Source of the DNA: Pelodera strongyloides
Taxonomy: Eukaryota; Nematoda; Chromadorea; Rhabditida; Rhabditidae
Direction: 5' to 3'
DNA length: 64,000 nucleotides
Assembly (NCBI GenBank): GCA_036852015.1
Contig: JAANDG010000330.1
Coordinates: 99,408-163,407 of the forward strand
Positions 1 to 12,106 of this stretch are shown here, in pieces (positions within the stretch are counted from its first letter, which is position 1; every line of letters starts with the position of its first letter). Under the pieces are notes generated by a model, which did no database searches, was not told the origin of the DNA, and saw nothing but the letters and a program-made list of their open reading frames with translations. Both the position numbers and the translations under genes were made by a program.

Positions 1-599
1 CATCAAGAGATCTCATTTGGTTTTCCAGGTGACATGACAAGTGACAACTTTTGCAAGAAATTGAGAAAGGAAAAACAGCTGTTGGGATCTTTCCATGGTA
101 TTGATATAATGAGCAAAGCGCCATAATAAATATAAGTTGATTAAGAAGAGAAGGAAATTGGGAGAAGTGGGAGAAATACAAAGAGATATATGTGGAGAGA
201 AATTTATATATAGAGAGAAAGAGAAGAGAGAAGGTACATGTGACGAAAATTGATTATCTTAGGATTGCACGTGAATACTGTACATCTATTAGTTCTTTTC
301 ATTTATTAAGCCAATTTGGTAGTAAAAAGCAAGCAAAGAATCCAGAAAGCAGGCATTCCCATATCAAATGGAAATCTCGGTCAGTTTGCACATAATACAT
401 GGGGAATATAATTGTAATGTAATTGTACGGAATACGCTGCACAAACCCGGCCGCTGGAGCTGGATGCTTCATTCACTATTTCAAAAAGTTCTACTTTCCG
501 ACATTCCCAAAGTGTTTCGGGTCCATACATAAATATCCCTTGTCTAGTAAAATGTTCTGACAAATTAAGGGAAGCGAGGTGTGCCATAACAAAAAAAAA
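1..599. other. Intergenic, no recognised feature
   Basis: Short open frames occur on both strands, but none has recognisable protein similarity or a convincing run of splice sites. The stretch from about 120 to 240 is rich in GA (gagaa repeats). Confidence 0.5.
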
Positions 600-774
600 C
601 AAATGGTTACCCTAAGATGAAGTGCCTTACGACACATACATACTAATAAGGGACCTAGTGGCCAAAAAAATTCAATGCAAAACACGGCAAATTAGGAATG
701 ATATTCGAAACATAATATTTATAGGAAAACAACAATATTACTAATTGATATAGAACATAGGCACCGGTTTGTTA
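600..774 (-). repeat. Dispersed repeat, inverted copy of 25372-25560
   Basis: Read in reverse complement, this stretch aligns closely with 25372-25560, with shared words such as GGCCACTAGGTC and TTGATATAGAAC on the matching strands. The match ends at a 19-bp unit containing GCACCGGTTTG. That unit is present once in the 25 kb copy and expanded here. No coding capacity is evident. It is probably an old transposon fragment. Confidence 0.75.
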
Positions 775-899
775 CATAGGCACCGGTTTGTTACATAGGC
801 ACCGGTTTGTTACATAAGCACCGGTTTGTTACATAGGCACCGGTTTGTTACATAGGCACCGGTTTGTTACATAGGCACCGGTTTGTTACATAGGCACCG
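756..899. repeat. 19-bp minisatellite, about 8 copies
   Basis: The unit CATAGGCACCGGTTTGTTA begins at 756, 775, 794, 813, 832, 851, 870 and 889. The last copy is partial. The fourth copy has CATAAG instead of CATAGG and the rest are identical as far as I can read. The array sits exactly at the edge of the dispersed repeat at 600-774. Confidence 0.95.
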
Positions 900-3239
900 C
901 CATACATTTATATTTATTATTTCGTTTCAGTTAGTGAAGTTTACGCAAGTTCCTAATGTCAACTTGAATCAAGAGAAAAAGCAACGTAATGTAAGACAAT
1001 AAAATCGGGTGTGCATATGATATCTGAATGAAGATTGTCTCCGACTAGAACGAGATAGACTCTATTTTCAATATATTCAACACGTGGATCACTCTGAATG
1101 GGTGGTAATCCGAGAAGGTAACATAGAAGCTTAGAAGGCTTCTTTTTAATCCATCAAGAATCATCTGGTTTATGTTTGTTCCGTTTTGAAACTCAACAAA
1201 TAAATACGAACACTTAGTGTTGAATTTCATTATTTACACGGGGTGAAGGAAACAGTGAGTCAAGTGATTTTGAATTCGGAACATATATGCATTCAGGTAG
1301 AATAACTTGTTAAAGAAACATGACATGGTTCAAATTTTTATTAGAGACCATATATTCTGCCACAGTGTGGCGAACTAGGCTCTCGAATGTGCAATAGGTC
1401 GAAAATAGTTCATAGCCCGTGCTTATTTCTTACATAGTAAACCCCGTTTAAACAAAGAGTTAGAGATGAAGAACCACATGGAGTTCGTTATTACACCAAA
1501 ATCCCAAGTTGACGAGCAGGCCTAATATCAAGCCTGAGTTGCGGTTCTGAGCTCTGGCCCCATGGAGAGCCACACGGAGTTCGTTATTACACCTAGCCTT
1601 ACGATTTGAGGCAATTAAGTTTAGTAAGTACTTCGCGAGATGCTTAATCCTGGAAAAATAATCGAAGCGTAGAATTGTAAATGGAGTGACTCACCATCAG
1701 TCATAAGAAATTGCATTGCATCATTTGTTCTTTGCATTAAAGGAAGTTTTTTTTTCACATATGCCAATGCATTCAATAAACTATTACCACTTTGCTGTTC
1801 ATTGTTACGATTTAGTTCACGCACCAACTGTTTCACTGGATTCCATTAGCTGTCATCGTGCAATGTTGCTTTTTCGTTGCTCATTTCTATTTATATCAAT
1901 TTATGTAAAAGCCACTGAAAGCTAGGAAAAGATCATTATACGAAAAGGTCATTCGATTTGCTAGGATCATATTTATATGTAAAAAGCAACAAAAAGAAGC
2001 TTTCCTATTAGAGTTATACTTATTGCAAATACATACATTTACGACGTGATTTATTTATTTAATTACCCTTACTATGCAATTTTTAGTAGTTGTATTATAT
2101 CCCCCTCTCTGATTTTCCTCATATGTTGAACTTGTCACAAAATGAATTCAACTTGCTATCTGGAAATAAACTATTATTATTATTAATAAGAGTTATAAGA
2201 TGAAATTTCTTACTTTGTGTCAACTCCCCAAGCGAGAATCATCGTATAGTCTACTTGAATAAAGATTAGTTCAGTAGTAATAAATTAAAGGCAAGGCAAC
2301 GGGGGGAAGCTAGTCAATTTAGCGTGACAACGCTGCAGTCTCGGGTCGTACAGTCTCGGGAATTAATGCCTTGTTTAATTAGTAATTAGCAATTGTTTGG
2401 CAGCGATGTGCATAGGTTTTAGCACCCAAATGTTTAGGTAAAATGAACTCAAACCCTCAACACGCATGTACGTACCTCTCCACTCTTCCACTTTCACACA
2501 CACTTTTTTTTCGGGTTTAATTCACTAATTCTCTCACATATCCTGTTATTTTCGGCTCGTGTCCCGGGATAGAGGCTCCGCCCCTGTAGGGCCCAGTTGT
2601 TATCAAGTAAAAGAACAGAGACAGAGTAACAAGAAACAAGTATTGCGTAATACCCATAACCAGCTCAAAAGGGAATACCTTTGATTTACGCAGCCTTTCA
2701 GCGTTCCGTAAGTTCTAGTTAGGTGTGGTTTTTTCGAACAACGGCGAACCTGCTCTTTTAACTTTTAAGCGTAATGTACATACAACCAAATATTTATGTT
2801 GTTTCAATATCTGTCCAATCTGTCTTTACGGAAGCAGTAATAAGGTACCAGAATCCTATTCTATACAGTCATCTTCTCCCAAATCAAATGAAGCACGCGT
2901 TCATTAAATTTAGAGTAGTTTTGCTTTAAAACTTTGGTACTACTCGTCTTATGTTTGGTAACGACAGATAGAAACAGCATGTTAAAAGCATTCCTGCGTT
3001 TTTTGAAGTCGCTTAATGTAAACAGTTGTTCTGAGAATCATTATGGTCGTCGGTGATCTATGACGGTCGTTTCGATATTCGTCCTGTTAAGTTGACTTTT
3101 ACAGTAGCATGTTTCTTTAAAGCGAACAAATCTCTTGTGTTTTGCACGAGTAGATGACTTAGCTTTAGCTTCTGAAAATGTTTGGAGATACCACACGTTA
3201 GCAGCGAGTCTTCTTCATTGTCACTCACTATAGTCTGTG
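900..3239. other. Intergenic, one weak exon candidate
   Basis: No recognisable gene. Two short similar stretches (near 1463-1495 and 1566-1598, sharing GGAGTTCGTTATTACACC) form an imperfect direct repeat. The only coding-like piece is the minus-strand candidate at 1695-1836, listed separately. Confidence 0.4.
1695..1836 (-). CDS. Candidate internal exon of an unknown gene
   Basis: On the minus strand an open stretch with even, coding-like codon use (LVRELNRNNEQQSG near its start, MQFLMTDG at its end) stops at a consensus donor GTGAGT. A CAG lies just before the LVREL codons and could be the acceptor. I do not recognise the protein and could not find neighbouring exons, so this may be a chance open frame. 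Confidence 0.22.
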
Positions 3240-3261
3240 TATTCTTACTCAGGTCACACTT

Positions 3262-3370
3262 GGCATGCATGCTGTCAATTAAAAAACATGCATGCCGCAT
3301 CCAAATGGCATGCATGCAGTCATGATGACTGCATGCATGCCAAATCTCAAAAAGCATGCATGCCGCATCC
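3262..3370. repeat. GCATGCATGC-rich palindromic cluster
   Basis: Several GCATGCATGC words lie within 110 bp. The core 3306-3342 is an almost perfect 37-bp palindrome centred on CATGATG. It would form a strong cruciform or hairpin. A related, more decayed set of GCATGC words lies at 5310-5420. It is probably the remains of a MITE. Confidence 0.7.
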
Positions 3371-4188
3371 ATCTTATGCACGGTGCCGTAAAAGTGCGGA
3401 AAATGGAAAATTTCTACAGGGTCCTCCCTACCCCCACCCCTTTAATAAAAATAAATAAACCACCATTAATTAACAAAAATAACACCAATAAGACAATAAT
3501 TCATCATTCTTTTATTTGGTCACACTGGCAGAGCAATACAAGAGCAAACAAAGCACTGGAAAAAGAAAAGAAACAATAAATTTATAATTAATTAATAGGA
3601 TTTTCCTTTGTGGTTTGTTAATTGGTTGTGGCCCGGAAGAAAGCGCATCCCCTGTCGTCCTCTGCACAGCTGAAACGTAAGAGTTAGTTTACCACACTGT
3701 AACGTGAACAATACACTAATTACCCATATAGATTATTATTAATTGACTACTGTACGTCCCATGATACTACACACACCTCGAATTGAGGCTATATTGTCAT
3801 ATTTTACACTCCAACAACAGTACAAAGGCAGCTTCTGGTAAGAAAAATGCACAGAAACAGAAAAATAAGGACTAACACTACGCACATTATGTATCCCTCA
3901 ATCACTGCAACTTTACAGGAAGCTTGCATTTTCTCAAAGAACTAAAAGGCCACATTAAATCATAATTGTTTACCTTGACATGGATCCCTCTCAATTTACT
4001 CAAACGGCGTCATCCCATGAACACTTTCGTAGTCGTAATACGTAGAAGGAATATGCGCTAGTGTGGCGAACCGATCTAAGATGCGCCTTACATTTATAAA
4101 ACAATATTTAATTACGAAAGATCCGTATTAGAGTGTCGGGCATACTTTTCAAACAGACCAAAACGTGTCCCTGAGCTAAAGCGAAATA

Positions 4189-4337
4189 CTGGCCGGGTTT
4201 GAAAAGCAAACATTGCATTCTTATGATACTAATGCGATGACATGAATTAGAATAAAAATCGAGTAAAATCGAGTAAATTAGCATAAATACGTAAGGACTC
4301 AGTTGTCCACGATGCGTTTCAAAAAACGGCCGGTAGT
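4189..4337. mobile_element. MITE, family A (CGGTTTTTGAAACGTATGC ends)
   Basis: The left end GGCCGGGTTTGAAAAGC and the right end GCGTTTCAAAAAACGGCC are inverted repeats of each other. The element is about 148 bp with no coding capacity. The same terminal sequence recurs at 7648-7946, 14658-14813 and 25614-25791, which defines a family. Confidence 0.7.
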
Positions 4338-7300
4338 TTGCTTAAACAAATAAGGTTCTACAGCAAAACTTCAAAATTTTTTATTCAGACTACGCTGAAA
4401 AAAAATTTAGACTACGCGAGACGGGTGTGGGAATCCGACCACCAATTGAGCCACAATTAATGAAACAAAATAAAACTGAATAAAGTACCTGATGAAGAGC
4501 AGATGACAGTAGCGAGTAGTGTCCTGTGAGACAATCCAGTCATTTCTGAAACAACTAATAAATGTAATAAATTTCCCTTAAATTGTGTTTCCTCCCCCAC
4601 TTCAGTATCCTGCAAATAAAACACCACCAAGGGCGAGGGCAATGCTGGTTCCGAAAAAAAATTATTGAATGAAAGTGCCAAGCGGTTTAGTGGTTATAAG
4701 GTAGAACAGAAATGAGAAGGTAGTCAAAACACAAAACGTACGTTCTTCAGCCATCCAACGTGTATATCAGCGTGGCGTATTCAGAAATTCAGAGGGAACG
4801 GGTTTCGTTGTGCGTTCTCTAAAATATCTAATGAAAATCGGTTGTTCTAAGTAAACAGGCAACTGAAATACAATACATATAAAGCCGAACATATGTAATG
4901 TCAAAGAATTCCAAAGTCCCCCCGCCCCTGAGTGCAACTGCAACATTTATCCCCCCAATCCCCCCCCCCCCCAGACAGATATAACTGAATCATGACTTTG
5001 GTTTTTCAAGACATTGGCACGAGAGAAAAACATGAAGAATAGTAAGTAATAACGCACTAACTTGTCAAATACTTCCTCCGTTTCGATTCCTGCGCTGTCA
5101 ACAGTCCCATCCATTTTGTACTACTCCTTTCTCCACTGGCACTTCATTGTCGCCTTATCTGTTACAAAAAACATTAGCACAATAATAAATAAGCGAAATA
5201 AACATGGTAAACGAAAAAAAATACACAAAAAAAAGAACTTTGCAAAAAACTCAGAAAAAAATGAACCGTGCATTTTGTTCAAAACCGTGAAATGCACGGT
5301 TAGTGCGAACAAGGCGGCATGCATGACCGGCAATACCGTACTCAAAAAAATCATGCCTGCCGCACGATTGACGGCATACATGCTTTTTGACTTAAATGAC
5401 CGCATGCATGCGGAAGTTCAGCCATGTAGTTAACATCCTTGATTTCTGACATCAGAACGCCGCATTTCCAAATGCAATTTCCATTTGCAATTTCCATTTC
5501 TATGTGAAAATCTTTTTTAGGCTCTTTGCGAAGCTGCTTGACATTTCTGACCAAAAGTGCATGAAAAGCGTAGTAAACATGTCACTCGAGGACAAACTCA
5601 TATTTTGGGAAAGATAAAAAAAAACATTTGCTAGTTTGTTGTGAAATGAAGAAATGTTGTCAAACAGCTAATTCATGTAAAACAGTCTGAAAAATGACAT
5701 ACTATAAGTCGCATAAAAACAAACAATAAGGTTACAAGTACTTGTGCCGTGCCATTATTTCCTAACATTTTATTTCTTGTATACTTGGAACCCGGAACCT
5801 GTTAAAGTATTTAAACTTTTCCTTTATTTTTTTTCTGCCTGGCTAACGAGTCCATTTCTTCTCGCTTAGCAAAAAAAAAACACGCCAAAAGTGCCAAATA
5901 GTCAAAACATCTGATTTTTTTTTGCATAGAAAATGCTAGATGTTTTTCGGATGCGACAGCACGGATACCCACACTCCCAGAGGGATGTATTTCGACAGAG
6001 ACCTAGTCTCTTTTCGTGCTTGCAACGTTAAGCAAGGAGTTTTTTCTTAGAAGTGGATTCGTTCATGATCGTTTTCATGGATAAGACGTCAACTGGTTGT
6101 TTTAGAATGTGTCTGATAAATGAAAGCTATTTTGTTGCATAAAAAAATAGAAAAGAAAATAATGTGAAATGAATCATTTTAATCCAAAGGGGGGAAGTCA
6201 AAATAACATCTATGAGTGAACCGTACAAGCTTACATGTATGAGTAAAAGTACCATCACAACAATATGAGTATTGACAAAGAGTATTCGTACATAGCGCAT
6301 TCGGGTTACTGCGGGCGGAGATTTATCAAGCATGCTAGAATTTGATTTTTTTTGTATACAATTAGTACTATTTTGTAGGAAATCCCAATGTGTTGAAATT
6401 ATTGCTGTTATCTTCTTTGTGATTTCTTCAGGTAATGTACGAATACTCATATGAATTTATTCAAGGAAATTAAAACCAGGGCCATTGTTGCTGAATATCT
6501 TTGAATCTTTCATCATTTTGTATCATATTCGGTGGCATGCATATGAATTCAAAAGTATGCTACTTTGTAAGATCGTAGATAATGCATGCCGTTTTGGAGC
6601 AAGTTTAAAACAAGCAAATGTGATGTTCTACTTCGATACTGCTGTCGGCTGGATTAGCGAGTGTTTGCATTTGGTTCTCGGAAGAATTAAGAAGAATTAA
6701 ATTTTATAAACACATTTAAACCTTTTCCAACTTACGAAAAAAGGTTTCGCCGGGTTTGGCGAAACGTCGCGAATCGCCCTCCTTTTTGGGAGAAATTTGT
6801 TGACTTAAAAAAAAGTCGATAGGAAGAATAAAGGTGAATATTACATTTTGTTCATGCATTTTTGCTGATATTACTACATTGTTACGTCTTCAACGTAAAC
6901 AAAAGTGAGAATTCCTTGATAATATCATAACCTTGGAATATTGATACAGATAGTATCCATGACAGTGCAGAACAGTTTCCCCGAGACTGGCCTCAGTGAT
7001 AACTGATAGTAGACGAAATAGTCAAAATCCAGGATGATACCATACAGTTGGAAGACACGGGTTTTGCAAATGGAAATTTGAGGCAGTGAGAGAGAAAATA
7101 GACATGAGAAGGGAGGGACACAAAAATACAAGAAATCGAAAAGTAAACTTACTGTGCTTTGATAATGTCATCAATGTGGAAGCAACCAGCAGAAATCATT
7201 CTTTTTTTTGTGTGCTGCAAATCTTACTAAAGTATACCTGAAATTGACAATTTAATCCACTTCGAATGAATGCATGAAAAATATTAACAAAAAAAGACAA

Positions 7301-7647
7301 AACGAAAACGAATTATACAAATTTATTTTCGGGATGTCTCCCCTATCCTATCTTATCCTAATTCTTCATTTCTTCATCAAACTTGCGCTAAACATACGTG
7401 GACGCCGAGCTAGCAGTTGCTATAAATAAAATACTCCGTCTATTTCTCTATTTTTGAGAAACGTTAGCGACTTTGGACAATTGGGACTAAATGGGGCCAT
7501 TAACAGAAATTTTAGATTAGACATGAGATGAGTCGCAAACATTTTAGAAGCCAAAACAATTGTGTGCTCGGAAAGGAAGTTGGAAACTGTTGTTTGGAAG
7601 TTGGAAGCGCGCATTGCCTAAAATAGCTTGGTTCAGTTAAAGACGTA
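4338..7647. other. Intergenic, low-complexity tracts and weak exon candidates
   Basis: No gene I can support firmly. A poly-C tract lies near 4950-4973, decayed GCATGC repeats at 5310-5420, and a hairpin at about 6749-6772 (GTTTCGCC facing GGCGAAAC). Two minus-strand pieces look faintly coding. One is 5062-5114, an ATG with 17 codons (MDGTVDSAGIETEEVFD) ending at a GTTAGT donor. The other starts near 6450 (MSIRTLPEEITKKI). I could not link either into a gene. Confidence 0.4.
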
Positions 7648-7946
7648 TGATAGCCGGTTTTGTAACGTATGCCGGACGCTGTATTCCCATTTAGTCTTTT
7701 TTATTTATTTATTTATTAAATAACACCGAGGTCAACGAGGTGTGCATCAAATAATATGATGAAGAGAAAGCAATGTGCATATAACGAAACCATTTGTACT
7801 GCAATACTGCAACCTGTAGAATGCAAATTATGTGCAAATTGCTGCACGAATACTGCGCGATTTTTTAGCCATTAATTTGTTACATTAATTTGTATGGAAC
7901 CTATTCAAGCGAAATTGTCCAAAATACGGTTCAAAAACCGACCTTT
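7648..7946. mobile_element. MITE, family A, with internal foreign segment
   Basis: The left end AGCCGGTTTTGTAACGTATG is inverted relative to the right end ATACGGTTCAAAAACCGACC. The right half matches the 25614-25791 copy. The interior from about 7690 to 7817 instead matches 25215-25300 in inverse orientation, so one repeat probably inserted into another. The interior starts with a TTTATTTATTTA run. Confidence 0.65.
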
Positions 7947-10019
7947 ATATCCCTTTAAGATACATCAATTCAATTGCAACCTAAAGTGCGCCGAATTCAG
8001 GGCTCATATTGTGACGTGCTCTGTTCTTATGATAAAAAATGACTCCTCTGGCTCTGCTGCTCACACTACATGTACGTATAAAAAATCGGCAATTGTTGGT
8101 CTACATGAGCTGAACCCTGAAAGAACAGAGAATATATTGTTTATAAAGGAAAATTGACAATGTTTATTCCCGCAAAGCTTTAAAGGAATAAATGCAGCCT
8201 AGCCACGTGCCTAAATATTTATTAGAATCATCAGAAAGGTAGTCCTTTGAAGAGAGGAATTCGAAAAGTTAAAATAAACAAAAAGACGCCTATTTGCAAA
8301 ATCCAGATCTTGAAAAACATATGTGAGAATTTTTTGAATACCCACAGTTAAATTAGATAAAAAGACGACTATGTATGTATTTGCAAAAAATCTTGTTATC
8401 ATAGCAAGCAAGAAAAAATGTCCAATCAAAAAGACGTTTGCGACCAAATAACGAACAGGAAGACTCGCGGAATAGAATTACTAGAGGATTTTGCCTTGAA
8501 ACTACAGTATCTGCATGACCATAAATAACTTTTCGTTTTGTGACGTCGTACGCTTTCTAGAGATGTAATAGTCACACTTCCATACATGTGAAACGGCAGG
8601 TATACATATTCTTACATGTAAAGATCGTTAGTAGGGACTACCAATTGTTTGAACATTTTGCTGATTGTGAGCAGTACATATATAATAAGATGAAAAAAGA
8701 CAATATTAAATGCCGTGTTAGTTTGATATAATGTGGTATTGTCGTGTTATTTTTGAGAGCACTTGTTATCTAGATTGATCTTGAAAGGCTACCTACATAC
8801 GTCAATCATGTGGCGCTGAACCATGAATACCCCAAGGTAGCTCTAAAGAGACACCCCAAAACCTGTATTTAGAGCTTCGTCGAAAAATTTGTTTACTCGC
8901 TTCCGTATCAGACAGCAGCTAATCCTACCATTTATTTAGATTGATTTTTTTACGCAGCTCACCAGTCTATAAACTGCACTGTTTAATTAAGAAGCGTTAG
9001 ACAGTTTCATAAGGCGCAAGACAATAAGCCACCATTCTTCTTTGGCTGTTCTAAAAACTGTCCATCACGGTTTATTGCCTAGAAGAAAAGAACGGATAAC
9101 TGTATTTTCGAAGCTAACATAGATGCGCCACAGGGGTATGTCACGTGGTTTGAAAATATTGATTCTCAAGCAATATATGCAAATTGGGTTGCGTTATGTT
9201 TCACAAAACACGTGCCAGACCACTTTAATAAAAGTCGTGTTTATATCGTGGCTCTGAGAATTCCCCAGCCAACCAAAGAACAGCAAAATAAACCACAAAA
9301 CCGTAGTAACTTGTGTATATGAGCTCTCCCGAGGGAATGCCACTCTAAGTGCTCAAATGCACATCAATCGTCTAAGCAACCAATTCTAGATAAAAGCCAA
9401 GGATCAACTGATTTTCAGAATATTTATTGTCCTCGATCGCACGAAAATTGAATATTGAATATTTGAATATTTATTATACTCATTAAAAGAGCGCAACGCC
9501 GTGAGAGACGATGAAAAGAAAAAATCAAAGTAGATAATATAGATACTTGGAAATAATTCCACCAACAGTATATGTATATAGATGTAAATCCACAAGAGTT
9601 CACAAAGAAAATGTTGAAAGCGAAACAAAGAATTTGGTCCCACATACACAGCCAACCCGTATTTTGTTTTTAGTTTAATTTAGCCACGTTACCTCAACAA
9701 AAGAACTACGTGTTCACGTTCTCAACAAACCTAAACGTGCAACACATAAAAGTACACAACCACAGTAATCAACAAGCAAATACGTTCTCAGGGCCATCAC
9801 ACAAGTGAAGTAGGGGCCTAGCATCGTCACTACCCTCCACCCGCAGGAGTCCGCATGCGCTACGTAGCTAAACAACTTATAAATGTATAATAAAAGGGTT
9901 AACTGTTTATGTAGAACCTCCTTCTGATTATTCTTCAAGAGTGTAACGTATAAGCCCGTATATGCTTGAGCATACATGCACATGGTGCTGCATTAGTGAA
10001 TTGGTGTCTTTGAAAAGGC
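7947..10019. other. Intergenic, nothing recognised
   Basis: Short open frames on both strands have no recognisable motif, consistent splice structure or repeat similarity elsewhere in the window. The minus-strand frame at 8211-8447 is hydrophobic but not linked to any exon chain. Confidence 0.45.
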
Positions 10020-12106
10020 AAGTGAATATAAATGGAAAGAAAAAAAGAATTATGATTTATCCCGTTGTTGCCGATAGTCGCTCCAGCATGCTGTAAATTC
10101 CACTAATTGATAGTCAGCGTATTCTAAATGAATCAACGGTTAACAGAGATAATGTTTTCCATTTTTTCAACTCCGAGACATTCAAGGATATCAATTGCTT
10201 TCAGTTTTTTCTTAAAGACATGAGAATTTTGTGACACTAGCGCGTCTAGCGGAAAATTTGCGTTTGAAAGCCACCTCGCCGTTCTTATAAAGAAAGAGTG
10301 AAATTTGACATTTTTGCGACTGAATTCAATACTCAGATTAAAGTAGCTTGATCTGCTCATTGGCCTCCACACATAGTATTTACTACTATCTATATCCACC
10401 TCGCGCTTTATGATTTTGAAAGATGTAATGAGATCTTTGTGAATGCGCCGTTCTTGTAAACTTTTTAGACCCAATATCTTGAGCCGTTCAGAGTATTTCG
10501 GAATAATAATACCTGGTTTTGCACATTTTTTGAAAATGATCCACGTAATTGTAGCCTGTACATCTTCCAGTTGCTTTATATGGATCGATAAGTATGGATT
10601 CCAAACACATGAGGCAAATTCGAGTATAGGTAGAACCCATACATTGTAAGCCTTTATGAGAAGACGGGGGTCTCTTAGTTGGAGTGTACTATTTATACCA
10701 TAGAAGCAGCGGAGTGCCTTAGTTGTGGTAATGGAGATATGTTCAGAAAAGGACAAGGACTCGTCAAATATTACGCCTAAGTCACGCGCCGAATTTTTGG
10801 ATTTCACAAGCTGGCCTTGTATGCTATAAAAATTGTGATGGTTGTTTCGACCAATATGTAAGGAAGCACATTTAAGAGGCGCAATTTTCAATTGCCATTT
10901 TACGCAGTATTCTTCTAATTTACGCAGGCATAAATCAAGTTCATCAACCAACGATGAAGAGGTATTAGAGTATCGTAGAAAAAGTTTTACGTCATCAGCA
11001 AAAATAGAAACCTTGACGTTAGGACAACAAGCTAAACATTTGGGTAAGTCAGAAAGATACAATATAAATAGAGTTGGACTTAGGACTCCTCCCTGAGGAA
11101 CACCAGAAGGTGCGGGATATTCATCCGAAAGCACATCATCTACTTTTACACGAAAAGTTCTGTTCTCTAAGTAGGATTGAATCCAATGCACAAGTTGGGT
11201 TGGTAGGCCAAGAGATTGGATCTTATAAATCAACTTTTCATGACTCACAGAATCAAACGCTTTAGCTAAATCGATGTATATGACATCTACATAGCCTCCG
11301 TCATCAATTTGTTGCACATACATATGTTGACATTCTAAGAGCTGTAGATCGAGACTTTTCCCTTTTACGAAACCGTACTGCTCAGGTGGAAGAATATTAA
11401 GCCTTTTCATCCATTTTTGAAGTTCTCTCAATACAAACTTTTCGAGACATTTGCTAGTGGAAGGTAATATAGTAATTGGTCTGTAGTCAACGGGTAGCGT
11501 GGGGTTTTTTGTTTTTGGAATCGGTGTGACAAGCCCTTGTTTCCAAACACTAGGAACTACACCTTGCTCAACAGATAGATTAAATATATAGGACAATGGT
11601 TCTGCTAATTGTTGGCGGCACTTTTTGAGGAATAATTGAGGAATTTTATCAGAAGTATCAGATAAGGAGAATTTGAGATTGCTGAGTTCCTTTTCTACCT
11701 CATATGGTAAAAGAGTTCTCATTAAACAATGTTGAAACCTCGTATTTGTTTCTATAACTGTAGGAAAGTTTCCGTTATCATGGTATAAATGTATAAATGT
11801 GTCAGGTCTCACTCTCAAAGTTCAAGGAGCAAATCCGGTGTCGTAATATTTATACATGTAGAATACAAAGTTACCGAACATTTGGTTTTGGCGTATTATA
11901 TGGGAATAAGAGACAGGTGCATAAATGTTGTGAATATGACTCAGGACTAGGATGTTTTTGGGAAAGAAATTTGATGAAGTACCAGGCAATATATTTTTGT
12001 TGACCGCCTGTCTCCCGCGGGAAAAAATATGGTCTTTTATGGGTTGGCTTTCTTCAGACGTTGAACTCACAAGTACTGTTAGAAAAGCAAGAATTGGTTC
12101 TTGCAA
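10020..12106 (-). mobile_element. Non-LTR retrotransposon (CR1/Jockey-like LINE), 5'-truncated
   Basis: The element contains one long reverse transcriptase frame (10133-11818). The same frame continues upstream to about 12106 across a single TGA, with no recognisable apurinic endonuclease domain, so the copy is 5'-truncated. The 3' flank between 10020 and 10132 is a plausible 3' UTR. Element boundaries are approximate because no target duplication could be identified. Confidence 0.75.
10133..11818 (-). CDS. LINE reverse transcriptase (CR1/Jockey clade-like)
   Basis: This frame of 561 codons is uninterrupted. In order it shows the linker before RT (LLPYEVEKEL), the palm entry motif DYRPITILPSTSKCLEK, the first catalytic region VIYIDLAKAFDSV (aspartate of motif A), the SGVPQGGVLSPTLF motif B, and FADDVKLF, the catalytic YXDD-equivalent of motif C. 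The thumb and connection region follows (DLGVIFDESLSF, then AYNVWVLPILEFASCVWNP). These motifs identify a target-primed non-LTR reverse transcriptase. The first residues are probably not a true start: the frame continues upstream of one stop codon and the endonuclease half is missing. The catalytic FADD is intact, so the copy is fairly young even though it cannot be autonomous. Confidence 0.9.
   Translation of the reverse strand: MRVRPDTFIHLYHDNGNFPTVIETNTRFQHCLMRTLLPYEVEKELSNLKFSLSDTSDKIPQLFLKKCRQQLAEPLSYIFNLSVEQGVVPSVWKQGLVTPIPKTKNPTLPVDYRPITILPSTSKCLEKFVLRELQKWMKRLNILPPEQYGFVKGKSLDLQLLECQHMYVQQIDDGGYVDVIYIDLAKAFDSVSHEKLIYKIQSLGLPTQLVHWIQSYLENRTFRVKVDDVLSDEYPAPSGVPQGGVLSPTLFILYLSDLPKCLACCPNVKVSIFADDVKLFLRYSNTSSSLVDELDLCLRKLEEYCVKWQLKIAPLKCASLHIGRNNHHNFYSIQGQLVKSKNSARDLGVIFDESLSFSEHISITTTKALRCFYGINSTLQLRDPRLLIKAYNVWVLPILEFASCVWNPYLSIHIKQLEDVQATITWIIFKKCAKPGIIIPKYSERLKILGLKSLQERRIHKDLITSFKIIKREVDIDSSKYYVWRPMSRSSYFNLSIEFSRKNVKFHSFFIRTARWLSNANFPLDALVSQNSHVFKKKLKAIDILECLGVEKMENIISVNR

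Noticed and set aside
756..899. Regular repeat considered as a CRISPR array
   Set aside because: The units are contiguous 19-mers with no spacers, and the genome is eukaryotic.
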